From Ureibacillus xyleni (GTDB lineage Bacteria; Bacillota; Bacilli; Bacillales_A; Planococcaceae): a stretch of DNA of 64,000 bases. Both the position numbers and the translations under genes were made by a program. A model generated the notes under the pieces. That model ran no database searches and had not been told where the DNA came from. It was given only the letters and a program-made list of their open reading frames with translations. This document shows positions 9,030 through 17,914 of this stretch, piece after piece. The DNA lies in contig NZ_OBMQ01000011.1 in the NCBI RefSeq assembly GCF_900217795.1, positions 1-64,000 on the forward strand, in the 5' to 3' direction. Every line of letters begins with the position of its first letter. Position 1 is the stretch's first letter.

Positions 9030-9452
9030 TTATCTACTCGCTTGACTTTTAAAACTTGATTGCCCAACGAACTCCTTGACAAAAGTCAGTATTTCAGCCA
9101 ATTGCTCCGGTTGACTACTAATAAACGAATCTTCTAAAAAAATAATAAGTTGATCGTGTCCACCTTGTTCCTTTACTTTTGTAAATCGATAGCCTGTTGA
9201 TATTTTCCCAGGTGGCGTGATGATAAGCCCTGTTTTTTGGGAGAACATTTCCTCATATAATGATCCTGGTTTTAAGTCGAAAACTAATCTGATGTGATTT
9301 TTACTGTCATCTGCATCTACTTGTCCCCACTTAATATTAAAACGATTATACGGAACAAACCCTTCCCCTTTTTTCGGCGTCGTTTTCGTAGTACAACCTT
9401 GTTCGCTTTCTAAAATTCCTTTTAACTTTAACAAAAATTGTGTACGGTTCAT
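9030..9452 (-). CDS. hypothetical protein, 140 residues
   Basis: I do not recognise this family. The protein is soluble, with no signal peptide or membrane span. Features that can be seen are a Lys/Thr-rich stretch at about 20-30, a central strand-like region around HIRLVFDLKPGS, and a C-terminal helix after SSQPEQLAEILTFV. The ATG follows GAGGATATAAA, a good ribosome binding site, so the gene looks real. It lies between the DUF3800-like gene (22 bases upstream) and the GNAT gene (37 bases downstream) on the same strand, which suggests one transcription unit. Confidence 0.6.
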   Translation of the reverse strand: MNRTQFLLKLKGILESEQGCTTKTTPKKGEGFVPYNRFNIKWGQVDADDSKNHIRLVFDLKPGSLYEEMFSQKTGLIITPPGKISTGYRFTKVKEQGGHDQLIIFLEDSFISSQPEQLAEILTFVKEFVGQSSFKSQASR

Positions 9453-9474
9453 TTTATATCCTCACAATAACAAT

Positions 9475-11499
9475 TTAATTAAGCCCCTTACTCACCAAAA
9501 CCAACTTTTTCAATTCCTGTTCCGCAATGGTTACCTCATTCAATCCTTCCAAAAAGCTAATATACTCTAGATTTGCAGAAACGGTCACTTCATTTTTCAA
9601 GTCCTGGTACAGTTGGAATAACTCTTTCTTGATTTGTTGTGCATCCTCAAAAAGTGAACTCTTTTCAGCAAGCATCCCTAATTGTAAAATTTTGAACGTA
9701 ACAGCTGTCATCGGCATAGCATCACAAATTCCAATTGCTTCATCGATGTATTGAAGGGCTAGTTTTCTTTTATCACGTGCAATTGAAAAAGAGGCCATGT
9801 ACCATAAAATGAATTGAGTTGGATGACTACCAGAATAGTTTTTTCGAATAAATTCTACTGTGAGATTAACTTGATTTAGTGCTTGAAACATCGAGTCAGC
9901 AATCGTATCTTGCCCATTTACTTTTGCATAGGACATAATTTTGAAATAACAAGCAAATTTATAGATGACGTCTTTCAGTTTGTGAGATTTCAGATGGTCT
10001 AGTAACTCGATAAAGTTGTTCGAATTAAACGGAACCTGACACGATTGGAATAGTTGTTGCAATGCTTCCGGAAACTTATTCCCTTCACAATAGGCAAGCG
10101 CTTTATACAAATGTTGTCGTTCTTTATCATTTAACACGGTGAAATGCTCGATTGCATGGTCAAAATCGTTTATTGCTAGTCTTAGATAGTCTTGATTTTC
10201 ATGAATTAACGCGGCATACGCTTGACCTCTTGTACCATATGCTTTTCCTAATTCCTCGTATTTTGCTTTATTTCCAGAAAGCGACTCATCTTCTAATAGT
10301 TCCGTCATCAAAATCAATTCTTCAAAAACTTTGATTGCTTTTGATAAATCATCAATGGCAGAACCAATTTTCAACATATTTTTCTCATGAACGCCTTTTC
10401 GGATTTTATGTAGATTATAATATTTAAATTTTGTCATAATATCTTCTACTTGAGGCAGGTACGATAGAAACAACTGATCTTGTGCCTCTGCTTTTGTACT
10501 TCCTAGATGCGTATAAACTGTGTATAGAAATAAAATGATATCCAGTTGGAATTCCAATGAATGTATTGCCTTCTCCTCTAATTGTGGAAGCAAGTTTTCT
10601 TGTATATCCACCAAAATCGGCTTAACAAACGTATACTTTCGATCGATTTTTATTAGCGTATAAATTTTGGACGACAACTGAGATAATTGAATTTTTTTAC
10701 TATGGTCATCTAATTTTTGTAGTCGGTTTAAGGCGAGTTCTAGTAAGTAATCTTTTTCATCAAGTCCATCTTCCGCATAAATTTGGAAAATGGCATCACT
10801 TAAGTTCCCTTCTGTAATCCATCTTAAAATTTCTTTTTCCACATTATCTTCAAAGAAAGAAAATACGAGTTCAGAACTGTAATAATCCTCAATTAGTTCT
10901 TTTTGTTCTGCCGTAAACTTTGTAGAAGTTCTCGTTAAATACGTGTTACAAACCCCATCTGCCAGCATTAATTTCTTATTTGTTCGTGCATCGTCAAAAT
11001 GAATTTTGTATTTCCAATCATTCTCTTTTGTTAATGCTTTTCTTGCTAATCCAACAATAATGCGCTCTCTTAATCGTTTTTCATATTCTTCTGGACGAAT
11101 AATCCCGCGCCCTTCCACCACATTTTTTCTTGTTGCCACTAAAATATCCAGTTCAAAATCACCATACGCCGCAGATAATTGCAACAACAGCTGAATAATG
11201 CCTTCTGACAGGACGTTTAAATAAGTCGTATTGCTATCAATGATCATGACACGTTCGGCATTTTGAAAAATAACAAATTCTGCATCTCGTTCTTTCAACG
11301 CCTTCAATTTGCTAATGTTAAAATCCCCCGACTCATCGGTAAAATGAACAAAGGTTTTGCCTAAGATGTTTTCAGCCTCACACTCATCTATTGAACTATT
11401 CCTTACGAGTACCCCACCAACTAACGATGGATTGAGTCTTAAATTTTGGTCATTTTTCTCAAAATCCCCGCTTTCATCAAGCCACAGTTCAAATCGCAT
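9475..11499 (-). CDS. DUF3800-like N-terminal domain fused to TPR-like repeats
   Basis: 674 residues. It opens with FELWLDESGDF, the DESG signature of DUF3800-type proteins, thought to be RNase-H-like nucleases; acidic residues recur in the next 200 residues (FTDESGDFN, MIIDSNTTYLN, YKIHFDDARTNKK). From about 240 onward the protein is purely helical with TPR-like pairs (KAYGTRGQAYAALIHE, LRLAINDFDHAIEHF, RKLALQYIDEAIGICDAM). The ATG at 11499 has GGAGGG seven bases before it; a GTG 18 bases upstream lies inside that site. No membrane span or signal peptide is present. An RNase-H-like domain joined to a large helical array resembles sensor or defence proteins, and the McrBC operon lies 1.5 kb away. 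Nuclease activity and a defence role are inferred. Confidence 0.7.
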   Translation of the reverse strand: MRFELWLDESGDFEKNDQNLRLNPSLVGGVLVRNSSIDECEAENILGKTFVHFTDESGDFNISKLKALKERDAEFVIFQNAERVMIIDSNTTYLNVLSEGIIQLLLQLSAAYGDFELDILVATRKNVVEGRGIIRPEEYEKRLRERIIVGLARKALTKENDWKYKIHFDDARTNKKLMLADGVCNTYLTRTSTKFTAEQKELIEDYYSSELVFSFFEDNVEKEILRWITEGNLSDAIFQIYAEDGLDEKDYLLELALNRLQKLDDHSKKIQLSQLSSKIYTLIKIDRKYTFVKPILVDIQENLLPQLEEKAIHSLEFQLDIILFLYTVYTHLGSTKAEAQDQLFLSYLPQVEDIMTKFKYYNLHKIRKGVHEKNMLKIGSAIDDLSKAIKVFEELILMTELLEDESLSGNKAKYEELGKAYGTRGQAYAALIHENQDYLRLAINDFDHAIEHFTVLNDKERQHLYKALAYCEGNKFPEALQQLFQSCQVPFNSNNFIELLDHLKSHKLKDVIYKFACYFKIMSYAKVNGQDTIADSMFQALNQVNLTVEFIRKNYSGSHPTQFILWYMASFSIARDKRKLALQYIDEAIGICDAMPMTAVTFKILQLGMLAEKSSLFEDAQQIKKELFQLYQDLKNEVTVSANLEYISFLEGLNEVTIAEQELKKLVLVSKGLN

Positions 11500-11630
11500 A
11501 TAAATACCCTCCAACACAATATTGATATTATTATAAAGCTTTCTATTACTTTTGTCATAGAATCTCTAAGTCCCATATTTTACGAGCTTACCTGTTTGTA
11601 AGTTCAATATGTGTCGGCCCACATTATCGA

Positions 11631-11945
11631 CTATATATCCATAACTTGAATAAATATTGATATTCCAAAAGCAATTACGAAATATATTAATGCGAAGGGT
11701 GTGTATCCCAGACGATAGAGAATATAACTTACTACTCCAAAAAGGAAAAACTCAAAAACAGTACCATAAAAACCTTGAAGTTTATAAGGTGCTTTGGGGG
11801 AACCAAACAGAGTCCAAATAACTGCGACCACTAAGGGAACGCCAATCGCTCCAACAATTTTACCTTGCAAAAACCCCCACCTTCCGAAAATAATTAGAGC
11901 TACGATTTCGCAAATAAATCTACTTGCCATAATAAAAAAAATCAT
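11631..11945 (-). CDS. YrdB/DUF2568 family membrane protein
   Basis: A small integral membrane protein of 104 residues with four hydrophobic segments: near the N-terminus up to ALIIFG, IVGAIGVPLVVAVIWTLF, TVFEFFLFGVVSYILYRLG, and FALIYFVIAFGISIFIQV. The central GSPKAPYKL motif between helices two and three is typical of the YrdB family, whose function is unknown. The ATG at 11945 is preferred because GAGGAGG precedes it by seven bases; an ATG 15 bases further upstream lies on top of that site. It stands alone between the DUF3800-like gene and the VOC gene. Confidence 0.75.
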   Translation of the reverse strand: MIFFIMASRFICEIVALIIFGRWGFLQGKIVGAIGVPLVVAVIWTLFGSPKAPYKLQGFYGTVFEFFLFGVVSYILYRLGYTPFALIYFVIAFGISIFIQVMDI

Positions 11946-12035
11946 TTCCAACCTCCTCAACTTCTCTATATTTGTACAAGTAAGTTACAGACCTACTATC
12001 CTATAATTTACTTTAACATAAATTTCCATATAAAA

Positions 12036-12070
12036 ACGCACCGTGATTTCAATAGAGAAATACAGTGCGT
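12036..12070 (-). terminator. terminator of the VOC gene
   Basis: ACGCACTGTATTT and AAATCACGGTGCGT form a near-perfect stem followed by TTTTTATAT on the minus strand, 23 bases after the VOC stop. Confidence 0.75.
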
Positions 12071-12092
12071 TTTGATATTCGATATTTAAAGA

Positions 12093-12476
12093 TTATTGTT
12101 GGATTATTTGAAGATGATTGCCACAAGTGTCGTCAAAAACAGCAATGGTCACATCGCCCATTTTTGTTGGCTTCATCGTAAACTTCACGCCTTTATCCAG
12201 TAAACGTTGATACTCTGATTCAATATCATCCACCCCAAACATTGTTACAGGGATGCCCTCAGTAAATAGTCGTTGTTGGTAATCCTTTGCAGCTGGATGG
12301 TTATTCGGTTCAAGTATTAGTTCTGTACCGTGTTCGTTGTCTGGAGAAACAAGGGCAATCCATCGATATTCACCGGCTGGAACATCGTGCTTCTTTACAA
12401 ATCCTAACGTGTCACAATAAAATTTTACGGCCTTCTCTTGATCATTTACGAAAATACTAGTCACAATAATTTTCAT
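12093..12476 (-). CDS. VOC (glyoxalase/bleomycin-resistance) family protein
   Basis: 127 residues with the two beta-alpha-beta-beta-beta modules of the vicinal oxygen chelate fold: the first begins IIVTSIFVNDQEKAVKFYCD and carries LGFVKKHDVP, the second begins VTMFGVDDIESEYQRLLDKG and ends FDDTCGNHLQIIQ. The Glu in LILEP and the C-terminal NHLQI strand are in the positions of usual metal ligands. Members act in lactoylglutathione-type isomerisation, dioxygenation or drug binding; the substrate is not predictable here. A GGAG site lies upstream of the ATG. The ArsR-type regulator gene lies upstream on the same strand, 37 bases away, so the two may share a promoter and control. Confidence 0.85.
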   Translation of the reverse strand: MKIIVTSIFVNDQEKAVKFYCDTLGFVKKHDVPAGEYRWIALVSPDNEHGTELILEPNNHPAAKDYQQRLFTEGIPVTMFGVDDIESEYQRLLDKGVKFTMKPTKMGDVTIAVFDDTCGNHLQIIQQ

Positions 12477-12513
12477 ATGGTTTTTGTCTCCTTTGCTAGA
12501 TGCACAAATTTTT

Positions 12514-12792
12514 TTACTCTAACCAATTCTCCAACAAATTTTCAAGTGGCTCCTTGTTGAATAGTAGAACTCGATATTTCCCCTCTCTTTTTGATAGGAC
12601 GAGCCCTGCATCTTCTAATAGTGAGAGATGTTTGGCAATGCCCTGTCGCGAAATGGCAAGATTGTGCTTCATAATAAGACGAGCTGTTAGTTCATACAGT
12701 GTCATTTCATTACTTTCAGATAGTTCATCTAAAATTAGCCTCCGATTTGAGTCGGCAAGTGCTTTAAATATCGCGTCTTTGTCCCAATTCAT
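12514..12792 (-). CDS. ArsR-type winged-helix repressor, probably leaderless
   Basis: 92 residues forming an ArsR-like winged helix: DAIFKALADSNRRLILDEL, then ELTARLIMKHNLAISRQGIAK as the recognition helix, a LEDAGLVLSKREGKYRVLLF wing, and a short C-terminal helix. No metal-binding Cys cluster is visible. I start the gene at ATG 12792 because TATAAT ends six bases before it and there is no ribosome binding site, so the transcript seems to begin at the ATG itself. A TTG further upstream would be part of the -35 box. The VOC gene follows and may be its target. In many Bacillota such regulators control SRPBCC or VOC proteins. Autoregulation is suggested by the palindrome in the promoter. Confidence 0.85.
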   Translation of the reverse strand: MNWDKDAIFKALADSNRRLILDELSESNEMTLYELTARLIMKHNLAISRQGIAKHLSLLEDAGLVLSKREGKYRVLLFNKEPLENLLENWLE

Positions 12793-12798
12793 AGATTG

Positions 12799-12828
12799 AT
12801 TATATGCAACTATTTGGTTGCTCGTCAA
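12799..12828 (-). promoter_or_regulatory. promoter with a palindromic operator in the spacer
   Basis: On the minus strand TTGACG (12823-12828) and TATAAT (12799-12804) are separated by 18 bases. The spacer holds GCAACCAAATAGTTGC (12806-12821), an inverted repeat with GCAAC/GTTGC arms. The expected start point is the A of the ATG at 12792. A repressor bound between -35 and -10 would block polymerase directly, so autorepression by the ArsR-type protein is likely. Confidence 0.75.
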
Positions 12829-13013
12829 GTGAAAATAAGAAGGGCTGCATCTTGTACATCATTTCACATGGAAAACTCGATCCCAGCGTCTTTCATAACC
12901 TCGATAAATATACCTCCAACATCACTACTCTTTTAACTAGTCGAAATAGTCGTTTTTATTTTACTTTTTTGGCAAAATAAAATATATAGCAAAATAGAAG
13001 TGTGGTGTAAAAC

Positions 13014-15470
13014 ATGACAACAAATATTCCTGATTTATCTTGGACAACTTTCTATATGGAATTTGCCGATAAACTATTAAATTACAAAACTAGACGTCAC
13101 GAGCTGCTTCACATACTTGAAGAAGTTTTTGACCATCTCAACATGCGCAACCCTTTTATAGAAAATGGAGAACCTCTTGACGATATTGATCCATTTACCG
13201 TATTTGGCTGTTTCAACAAAGGAATTAAGAATGACAATCGGATTTCACTAATGGAAAACATCGGAAAGAAGATTGGCGTTACAGTACCAGTTCCCACTGA
13301 ATTTGATGGCATTCCCGTCCTCAATAATATGAAAGCCTGGTTTTTTGCTTATAAAAATGAAAGAAATCCAGATGACATTCAAAATCTGTGGGATTTGTTT
13401 GAAGCAAGTATCCATTTTGCCAGCACCTCTTCTGAAAATGAGAATTTTATCGATTGTTTTGATAAAGTAAGCAATCAACTAGGCATTAAGTGGAATTTAA
13501 CAATTGGGCTTTATTGGATTCGTCCATTTGTCTATTTAAATTTAGATGAAAGAAACCGCACCTTTTTACGAGAAAATAGCCCTTATTCGGAAGAGCTCAT
13601 GAAAATTTCAAAATTAAACCAGCTTCCATCTGCTACTGAATACCTCCTATTCATTCGTTGTTGTACTGAGATTTTCAAAAAGGAAACGAATCCTCATCAT
13701 AGTTTTCCTGAATTATCTTTCGCAGCATGGATGTCGCCGGGTAAAAAGAAATCCACTGCGAGCTTTTTAAAATGGTTTGCCCCACTTATTCATGCATTAA
13801 AAGAGCTCGGTGGTTCCGGTACTCCAGATGAAGTTCGGAAACAAATCATTTCAGACTTACAATTGCCTGATGAAATCGTCAATGAAACACGGGGGAAAAG
13901 TGGTGTTAAAAAATTTGATAATGAGTTAGGGTTTGCAAGAAACTACCTTGTGTATGAAGGGTACATTGATAATTCAATTCGGGGTATTTGGTCACTTACC
14001 GAAAAAGGCAAAAATGCACCGATGAATGAAGAAATTGCGAGCGAAATCTTTGTAAAGTGGGCCGATAAACTTAAACAACAGCGCGAAGATGACCCTACTT
14101 CTCCATCTGATATTGACAACAAAAATGAGAAAAAATATTGGATTTATGCACCTGGTACCAATGCTTCAGAATGGGAAGATTTTTATGCAAAAGGGATTAT
14201 GGGCATTGGATGGGAAGAATTAGGCGACTTAAAACAGTATCCATCCAAAGAAGCCATGAAAAGTAAAATGAAGGAACTATATGGCGAGGAATATACCTAT
14301 GTCAATTCTGCTCATGCTACTTGGCAATTTGCAAATGAACTTTTACCTGGTGATGTTGTTTATGTCAAAAAAGGAACGTCAAAAATTATCGGTCGGGGAA
14401 TAGTCGAATCTGAATATATTTTTGATCCAAATCGAAAGACATACAATCACATTCACAAGGTCAAATGGAAAAACAATGGAGAATGGGAACACCCTGGAAA
14501 AGCTGTTACGAAAACATTAACGGATATTACATCCTATACAGATTACGTTCAAAAACTTGAAAACCTCTTTGTTGATGAAAATGATGAGGAGATTGAAGAG
14601 GAAATTGAAGTTGTCTACGATCCATATACAGAAAATGATTTTCTAAATGAAGTTTTTATGGATGAAGAACGTTATCAAAAATTGGTACATCTACTAAAGC
14701 TTAAGAAAAATATTATTTTACAAGGGGCACCGGGTGTAGGGAAAACGTTCTCTGCTAAAAGGCTTGCCTATTCAATGATGGGGGTAAAGGACAGTAGCCG
14801 TATCATGACGGTGCAGTTCCATCAAAGTTATAGCTATGAAGATTTTATTAGGGGTTATCGCCCAACGAGTACTGGATTTGAACTGTCAGCCGGGCCATTT
14901 TATGAGTTCTGTAAAAAAGCCCAAGAAGATGATCGAGATCATTTCTTTATTATCGATGAAATCAACCGAGGCAATTTAAGTAAAATCTTTGGGGAGCTTT
15001 TAATGCTCATTGAAAAAGACAAACGTGGCCAAAAATTACGTTTGCTTTATTCAAATGAATACTTCTCCGTCCCTAAAAATGTCTACATTATCGGCATGAT
15101 GAATACTGCTGACCGTAGCCTTGCCATGATTGATTATGCACTAAGAAGAAGATTTGCCTTCTTTGAATTGGAACCAGCTTTTGATTCGGAAGGTTTCCAA
15201 GCGCAATTGAACGAGGCAAACAATCCAAAGTATCAGGCATTAGTGCGAGAAATTGAAACCCTTAATGAAGCGATTAGCAAGGACGAATCGTTAGGTAATG
15301 GATTCCGCATTGGTCATAGTTATTTATGTGCGGACGAAGAAGTGACCGATGAATGGTTGTCTTCCGTTGTTGAATTTGAACTTTTACCTTTATTAGAAGA
15401 ATATTGGTTTGACGAACAATCGAAAATCGATCATTGGTCAACTAAACTTCGTGGTGCCTTACATGATTAA
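13014..15470 (+). CDS. mcrB: McrB-type AAA+ GTPase of a type IV restriction system
   Basis: 818 residues. The first 240 are an unassigned N-terminal domain. About 240-345 is an Mrr-N-type winged helix (ALKELGGSGTPDEVRKQII), and about 370-520 an EVE/PUA-like module (YWIYAPGTNASEWEDFY, GDVVYVKKGTSKIIGRG), a fold used to read modified bases. The AAA+ motor follows with Walker A GAPGVGKT (about 571), Walker B FFIIDEINRGNLS (about 644) and the McrB signature MMNTADRS (about 697) plus the ALRRRF arginine finger. It would recognise modified DNA and power translocation, while McrC cuts. Its stop overlaps the mcrC start by eight bases. Two sensor-like domains make it larger than classical E. coli McrB (about 459 residues). 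Confidence 0.9.
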   Translation: MTTNIPDLSWTTFYMEFADKLLNYKTRRHELLHILEEVFDHLNMRNPFIENGEPLDDIDPFTVFGCFNKGIKNDNRISLMENIGKKIGVTVPVPTEFDGIPVLNNMKAWFFAYKNERNPDDIQNLWDLFEASIHFASTSSENENFIDCFDKVSNQLGIKWNLTIGLYWIRPFVYLNLDERNRTFLRENSPYSEELMKISKLNQLPSATEYLLFIRCCTEIFKKETNPHHSFPELSFAAWMSPGKKKSTASFLKWFAPLIHALKELGGSGTPDEVRKQIISDLQLPDEIVNETRGKSGVKKFDNELGFARNYLVYEGYIDNSIRGIWSLTEKGKNAPMNEEIASEIFVKWADKLKQQREDDPTSPSDIDNKNEKKYWIYAPGTNASEWEDFYAKGIMGIGWEELGDLKQYPSKEAMKSKMKELYGEEYTYVNSAHATWQFANELLPGDVVYVKKGTSKIIGRGIVESEYIFDPNRKTYNHIHKVKWKNNGEWEHPGKAVTKTLTDITSYTDYVQKLENLFVDENDEEIEEEIEVVYDPYTENDFLNEVFMDEERYQKLVHLLKLKKNIILQGAPGVGKTFSAKRLAYSMMGVKDSSRIMTVQFHQSYSYEDFIRGYRPTSTGFELSAGPFYEFCKKAQEDDRDHFFIIDEINRGNLSKIFGELLMLIEKDKRGQKLRLLYSNEYFSVPKNVYIIGMMNTADRSLAMIDYALRRRFAFFELEPAFDSEGFQAQLNEANNPKYQALVREIETLNEAISKDESLGNGFRIGHSYLCADEEVTDEWLSSVVEFELLPLLEEYWFDEQSKIDHWSTKLRGALHD

Positions 15471-16515
15471 AATTCAAAACATTTACCATATGTTAGCTTA
15501 TGCTTTTCAAGTGTTAACGAAAGATAAATATGCAAAATTAGCAACAGAGGAATTCGAACATGTTTCAGATCTTTTAGCAGAGATTTTAGCGAAAGGAATA
15601 GGCGATCAAATCAAAAGGGGCTTAGGTAGAGACTATGTGGAACAAACCGAGTCCCTCAGTTCCCCTATTGGTAAAATGAATCTTGCCCATTCAGTAAAAC
15701 AACAATCTTTGCGCAAAAAGCAATTGGTTTGTACGTTTGATGAATATACAGAAAACTCCTATATGAACAGGATTCTAAAAACGACCGCCCTTTTGTTAAT
15801 TAAAACACCTGAAGTATCAATTCAACGGAAGAAAGCATTGAAGAGAGTGCTGCTTTATTTTACGCAAGTAGATGAAATGGATTATCGAACAATTGAGTGG
15901 TCGGGTATAAAATATCATCGCAATAACGCAACTTACAAAATGCTCGTGAACATTTGCTATTTAGTTATTAAGGGATTGTTACAAACGGAAGAGAAGGGTT
16001 CGCATCAATTAGCAACGTTCTTAGACGACCAACTGATGCATCGCTTATATGAGAAGTTCGTGCTTGAGTATTATCGGAAACATTTTCCACAACTTCATGC
16101 CTCCCCTTCCCATATCGATTGGAATGTAGATGATGGATTGATTGATTTTTTACCTATGATGAAATCAGATATTACTCTTTATTATGGGGAGAAAATTATC
16201 ATCATCGATACAAAATATTATGGTCGGACCATGCAAACAAATCGTTATTATAATAGTAAAACGATCCATTCTGGGAACTTGTACCAAATATTTACCTATG
16301 TTAAAAATAAAGACCTCTCTAACTCAGGGAATGTTAGTGGAATTTTGCTCTATGCAAAGACAGATGAAGACGTTGTACCAGATAGTGAGTTCTTAATGCG
16401 CGGAAATCGAATCGCTGTAAAAACGCTCGATTTGAATCGTGATTTTTCCAATATCGCAAAACAGCTAGACGATCTAGTAGAAAGATATGTATTTACAGAG
16501 TCAATCCTTCCTTAA
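15463..16515 (+). CDS. mcrC: McrC nuclease subunit
   Basis: 350 residues. The N-terminal half is a McrB-binding region (IYHMLAYAFQVL, then the ENSYMNRILKTT segment typical of McrC). The C-terminal half is a PD-(D/E)XK nuclease: an Asp in MMKSDITLYYGEK, IIIDTKYY with the catalytic D-x-K, and a Gln helix GNLYQIFTYVKN. The ATG at 15463 is chosen because it overlaps the mcrB stop as ATGATTAA, the usual arrangement for coupled translation; a TTG 54 bases upstream has no site. A GGTG element in the mcrB end may serve as ribosome binding site. The strong terminator directly after closes a two-gene operon. Confidence 0.9.
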   Translation: MIKIQNIYHMLAYAFQVLTKDKYAKLATEEFEHVSDLLAEILAKGIGDQIKRGLGRDYVEQTESLSSPIGKMNLAHSVKQQSLRKKQLVCTFDEYTENSYMNRILKTTALLLIKTPEVSIQRKKALKRVLLYFTQVDEMDYRTIEWSGIKYHRNNATYKMLVNICYLVIKGLLQTEEKGSHQLATFLDDQLMHRLYEKFVLEYYRKHFPQLHASPSHIDWNVDDGLIDFLPMMKSDITLYYGEKIIIIDTKYYGRTMQTNRYYNSKTIHSGNLYQIFTYVKNKDLSNSGNVSGILLYAKTDEDVVPDSEFLMRGNRIAVKTLDLNRDFSNIAKQLDDLVERYVFTESILP

Positions 16516-16536
16516 TATTTGAGGAAGGATTGTTTT
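16502..16536 (+). terminator. terminator of mcrBC
   Basis: CAATCCTTCCT pairs with AGGAAGGATTG and is followed by TTTT. The mcrC stop lies inside the loop side of the stem. Confidence 0.85.
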
Positions 16537-16537
16537 C

Positions 16538-17290
16538 TTATGAATATTGGAACTTATAAGTAGCTCCTTCGATATTTACAACCTTTTCTATCTCAGCTCC
16601 TGCGATAATTACTTCTGCAATCTTATCCTCATCCGACTTTTTAAACGTAATCGTACAATTCGGTGATAGCACTTTTATTTCTCCTTCATTTTCAACCGTA
16701 TCAGATTGAAATACCCTCGCCCATTCATTTGCAACAGACAGGTCTCGTACAGCATAAGTAATTTCCTTTATACTCAAGTTCCCCAATGAATGTTCGCCAA
16801 TTGTGCCAAGCTTCACCAACTCATTGAAACGTTCCTCATTCGTGCCTTCCCATTGAATTAAAAATGGAAAATCCACTGCTAAGTCTTTCTTTCCAAAGTG
16901 CAATAGTTGCCATTTCACAACGGAGCCATCTGGTCGAACTCTAGAAAATTGTTGCGGACCATCAACTTCAAACCCAGCTTTCTCTAGCCGTTTTGCATCT
17001 TCTTTAATAGTAGTCGTTCTAAATGCAAGCCTCGTTAACCCATTAGTGTAATGACGTTTTTTATATGAATCATGTAACGTGTATGGTATTTCAGCAGATT
17101 TCTCCAAAAGCTCCTGATCAAATACACCGATAAACTCAATATATGATAACCCGAAGTAACATAAAGAGTTATATGTACCCCACATTTCGTGTTTCCCGCC
17201 AAGAGCTGTATGTAGACCGATTTTCTTCGTTTCTTCTACCAGATTTTCAGGCTTGTCTACAAAATGAACGATATGATCTAATTCATACAT
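16538..17290 (-). CDS. glyoxalase-like VOC protein
   Basis: 250 residues of the larger glyoxalase-like (VOC) type. It begins YELDHIVHFVDKPENLVEET, the first strand and helix of the fold with a metal-ligand His, followed by GGKHEMWGTYNSLCYFGL and YIEFIGVFD, where the Glu is the second expected ligand. The second half (about 170-250) has EITYAVRDLSVANEWARVF and a short C-terminal barrel. Its function is not known. It overlaps the upstream YbaK-like gene by eight bases (ATG inside the end of that gene), so the two are translated together. Its stop faces the mcrC terminator in a convergent arrangement. Confidence 0.75.
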   Translation of the reverse strand: MYELDHIVHFVDKPENLVEETKKIGLHTALGGKHEMWGTYNSLCYFGLSYIEFIGVFDQELLEKSAEIPYTLHDSYKKRHYTNGLTRLAFRTTTIKEDAKRLEKAGFEVDGPQQFSRVRPDGSVVKWQLLHFGKKDLAVDFPFLIQWEGTNEERFNELVKLGTIGEHSLGNLSIKEITYAVRDLSVANEWARVFQSDTVENEGEIKVLSPNCTITFKKSDEDKIAEVIIAGAEIEKVVNIEGATYKFQYS

Positions 17291-17798
17291 GAGAATCCTC
17301 CTTTATCACCGTTTCCTGTAATGTCGCATCCCAATCTTTACTCACATCCACCCACGCATTAGCACCTGAATATTCCAATAACTCCGCGCAAGTTAATTCA
17401 ATCGCCGAGTTCACACTACCACATGCAGGAAATACCGTTTGGAAACGTTGCATGGACACATCTAAGAAAATGCTTAACGGATTCGCAAGTCCAAAGGGGC
17501 AAACTCCTCCAACAACATGGCCTGTTTGTTCGACGACTTCTTCTGCGTTTAACATTTTTGGTTTTGTGCCGAACTCTTCTTTAAATTTTTTATTGTCAAT
17601 TTTTGCATCCCCTGCTGTTACGACTAAAAAAGCATTGCCTTCTTTGTCTTTGAAAGATAGGGTTTTGGCAATTTTCGCCGGAATAACGTTTAATGCGTTT
17701 GCCGCTTGTTCCACTGTTGCACTGGATTGGTTGTATTCTAGAATATCTTGCTCACGATTAAATTTTTTGAAATGTTCCTTTACACTACTTAATGACAT
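17283..17798 (-). CDS. YbaK/EbsC-family aminoacyl-tRNA deacylase
   Basis: 171 residues. The sequence is a close match to the B. subtilis YwhH type: SSATVEQAANALNVIPAKIAKTL at the N-terminus, the FLVVTAGDAKIDNKKFKEEFG core with its conserved Lys, and VGGVCPFGL near the substrate pocket, followed by SMQRFQTVFPACGS. Family members hydrolyse mischarged Cys-tRNA(Pro) or related tRNAs in the cytosol and so protect translation accuracy. The start follows GAGAGGATTTTAT. It is the first gene of a two-gene unit with the glyoxalase-like gene. The exact tRNA substrate cannot be told from the sequence. Confidence 0.87.
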   Translation of the reverse strand: MSLSSVKEHFKKFNREQDILEYNQSSATVEQAANALNVIPAKIAKTLSFKDKEGNAFLVVTAGDAKIDNKKFKEEFGTKPKMLNAEEVVEQTGHVVGGVCPFGLANPLSIFLDVSMQRFQTVFPACGSVNSAIELTCAELLEYSGANAWVDVSKDWDATLQETVIKEDSHV

Positions 17799-17861
17799 AT
17801 AAAATCCTCTCTTTTCTTACCAACATAGTATGTTTACTATTATACAGGGAATTGTTAGAAA

Positions 17862-17907
17862 ATATAAAATAAAAGAGCTTTCATCAGAAGGTCTCTGAAA
17901 AAAGCTC
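17862..17907 (-). terminator. terminator of the FMN reductase gene
   Basis: GAGCTTTTTTCAGA and TCTGATGAAAGCTC form an interrupted stem followed by TTTTATTTTATATTTT on the minus strand. Confidence 0.7.
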
Positions 17908-17914
17908 GAGGGTC

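Noticed and set aside
12840-12905. Short minus-strand peptide (GGIFIEVMKDAGIEFSM)
   Set aside because: Only about 20 codons and no start codon; may be a gene fragment but cannot be supported.
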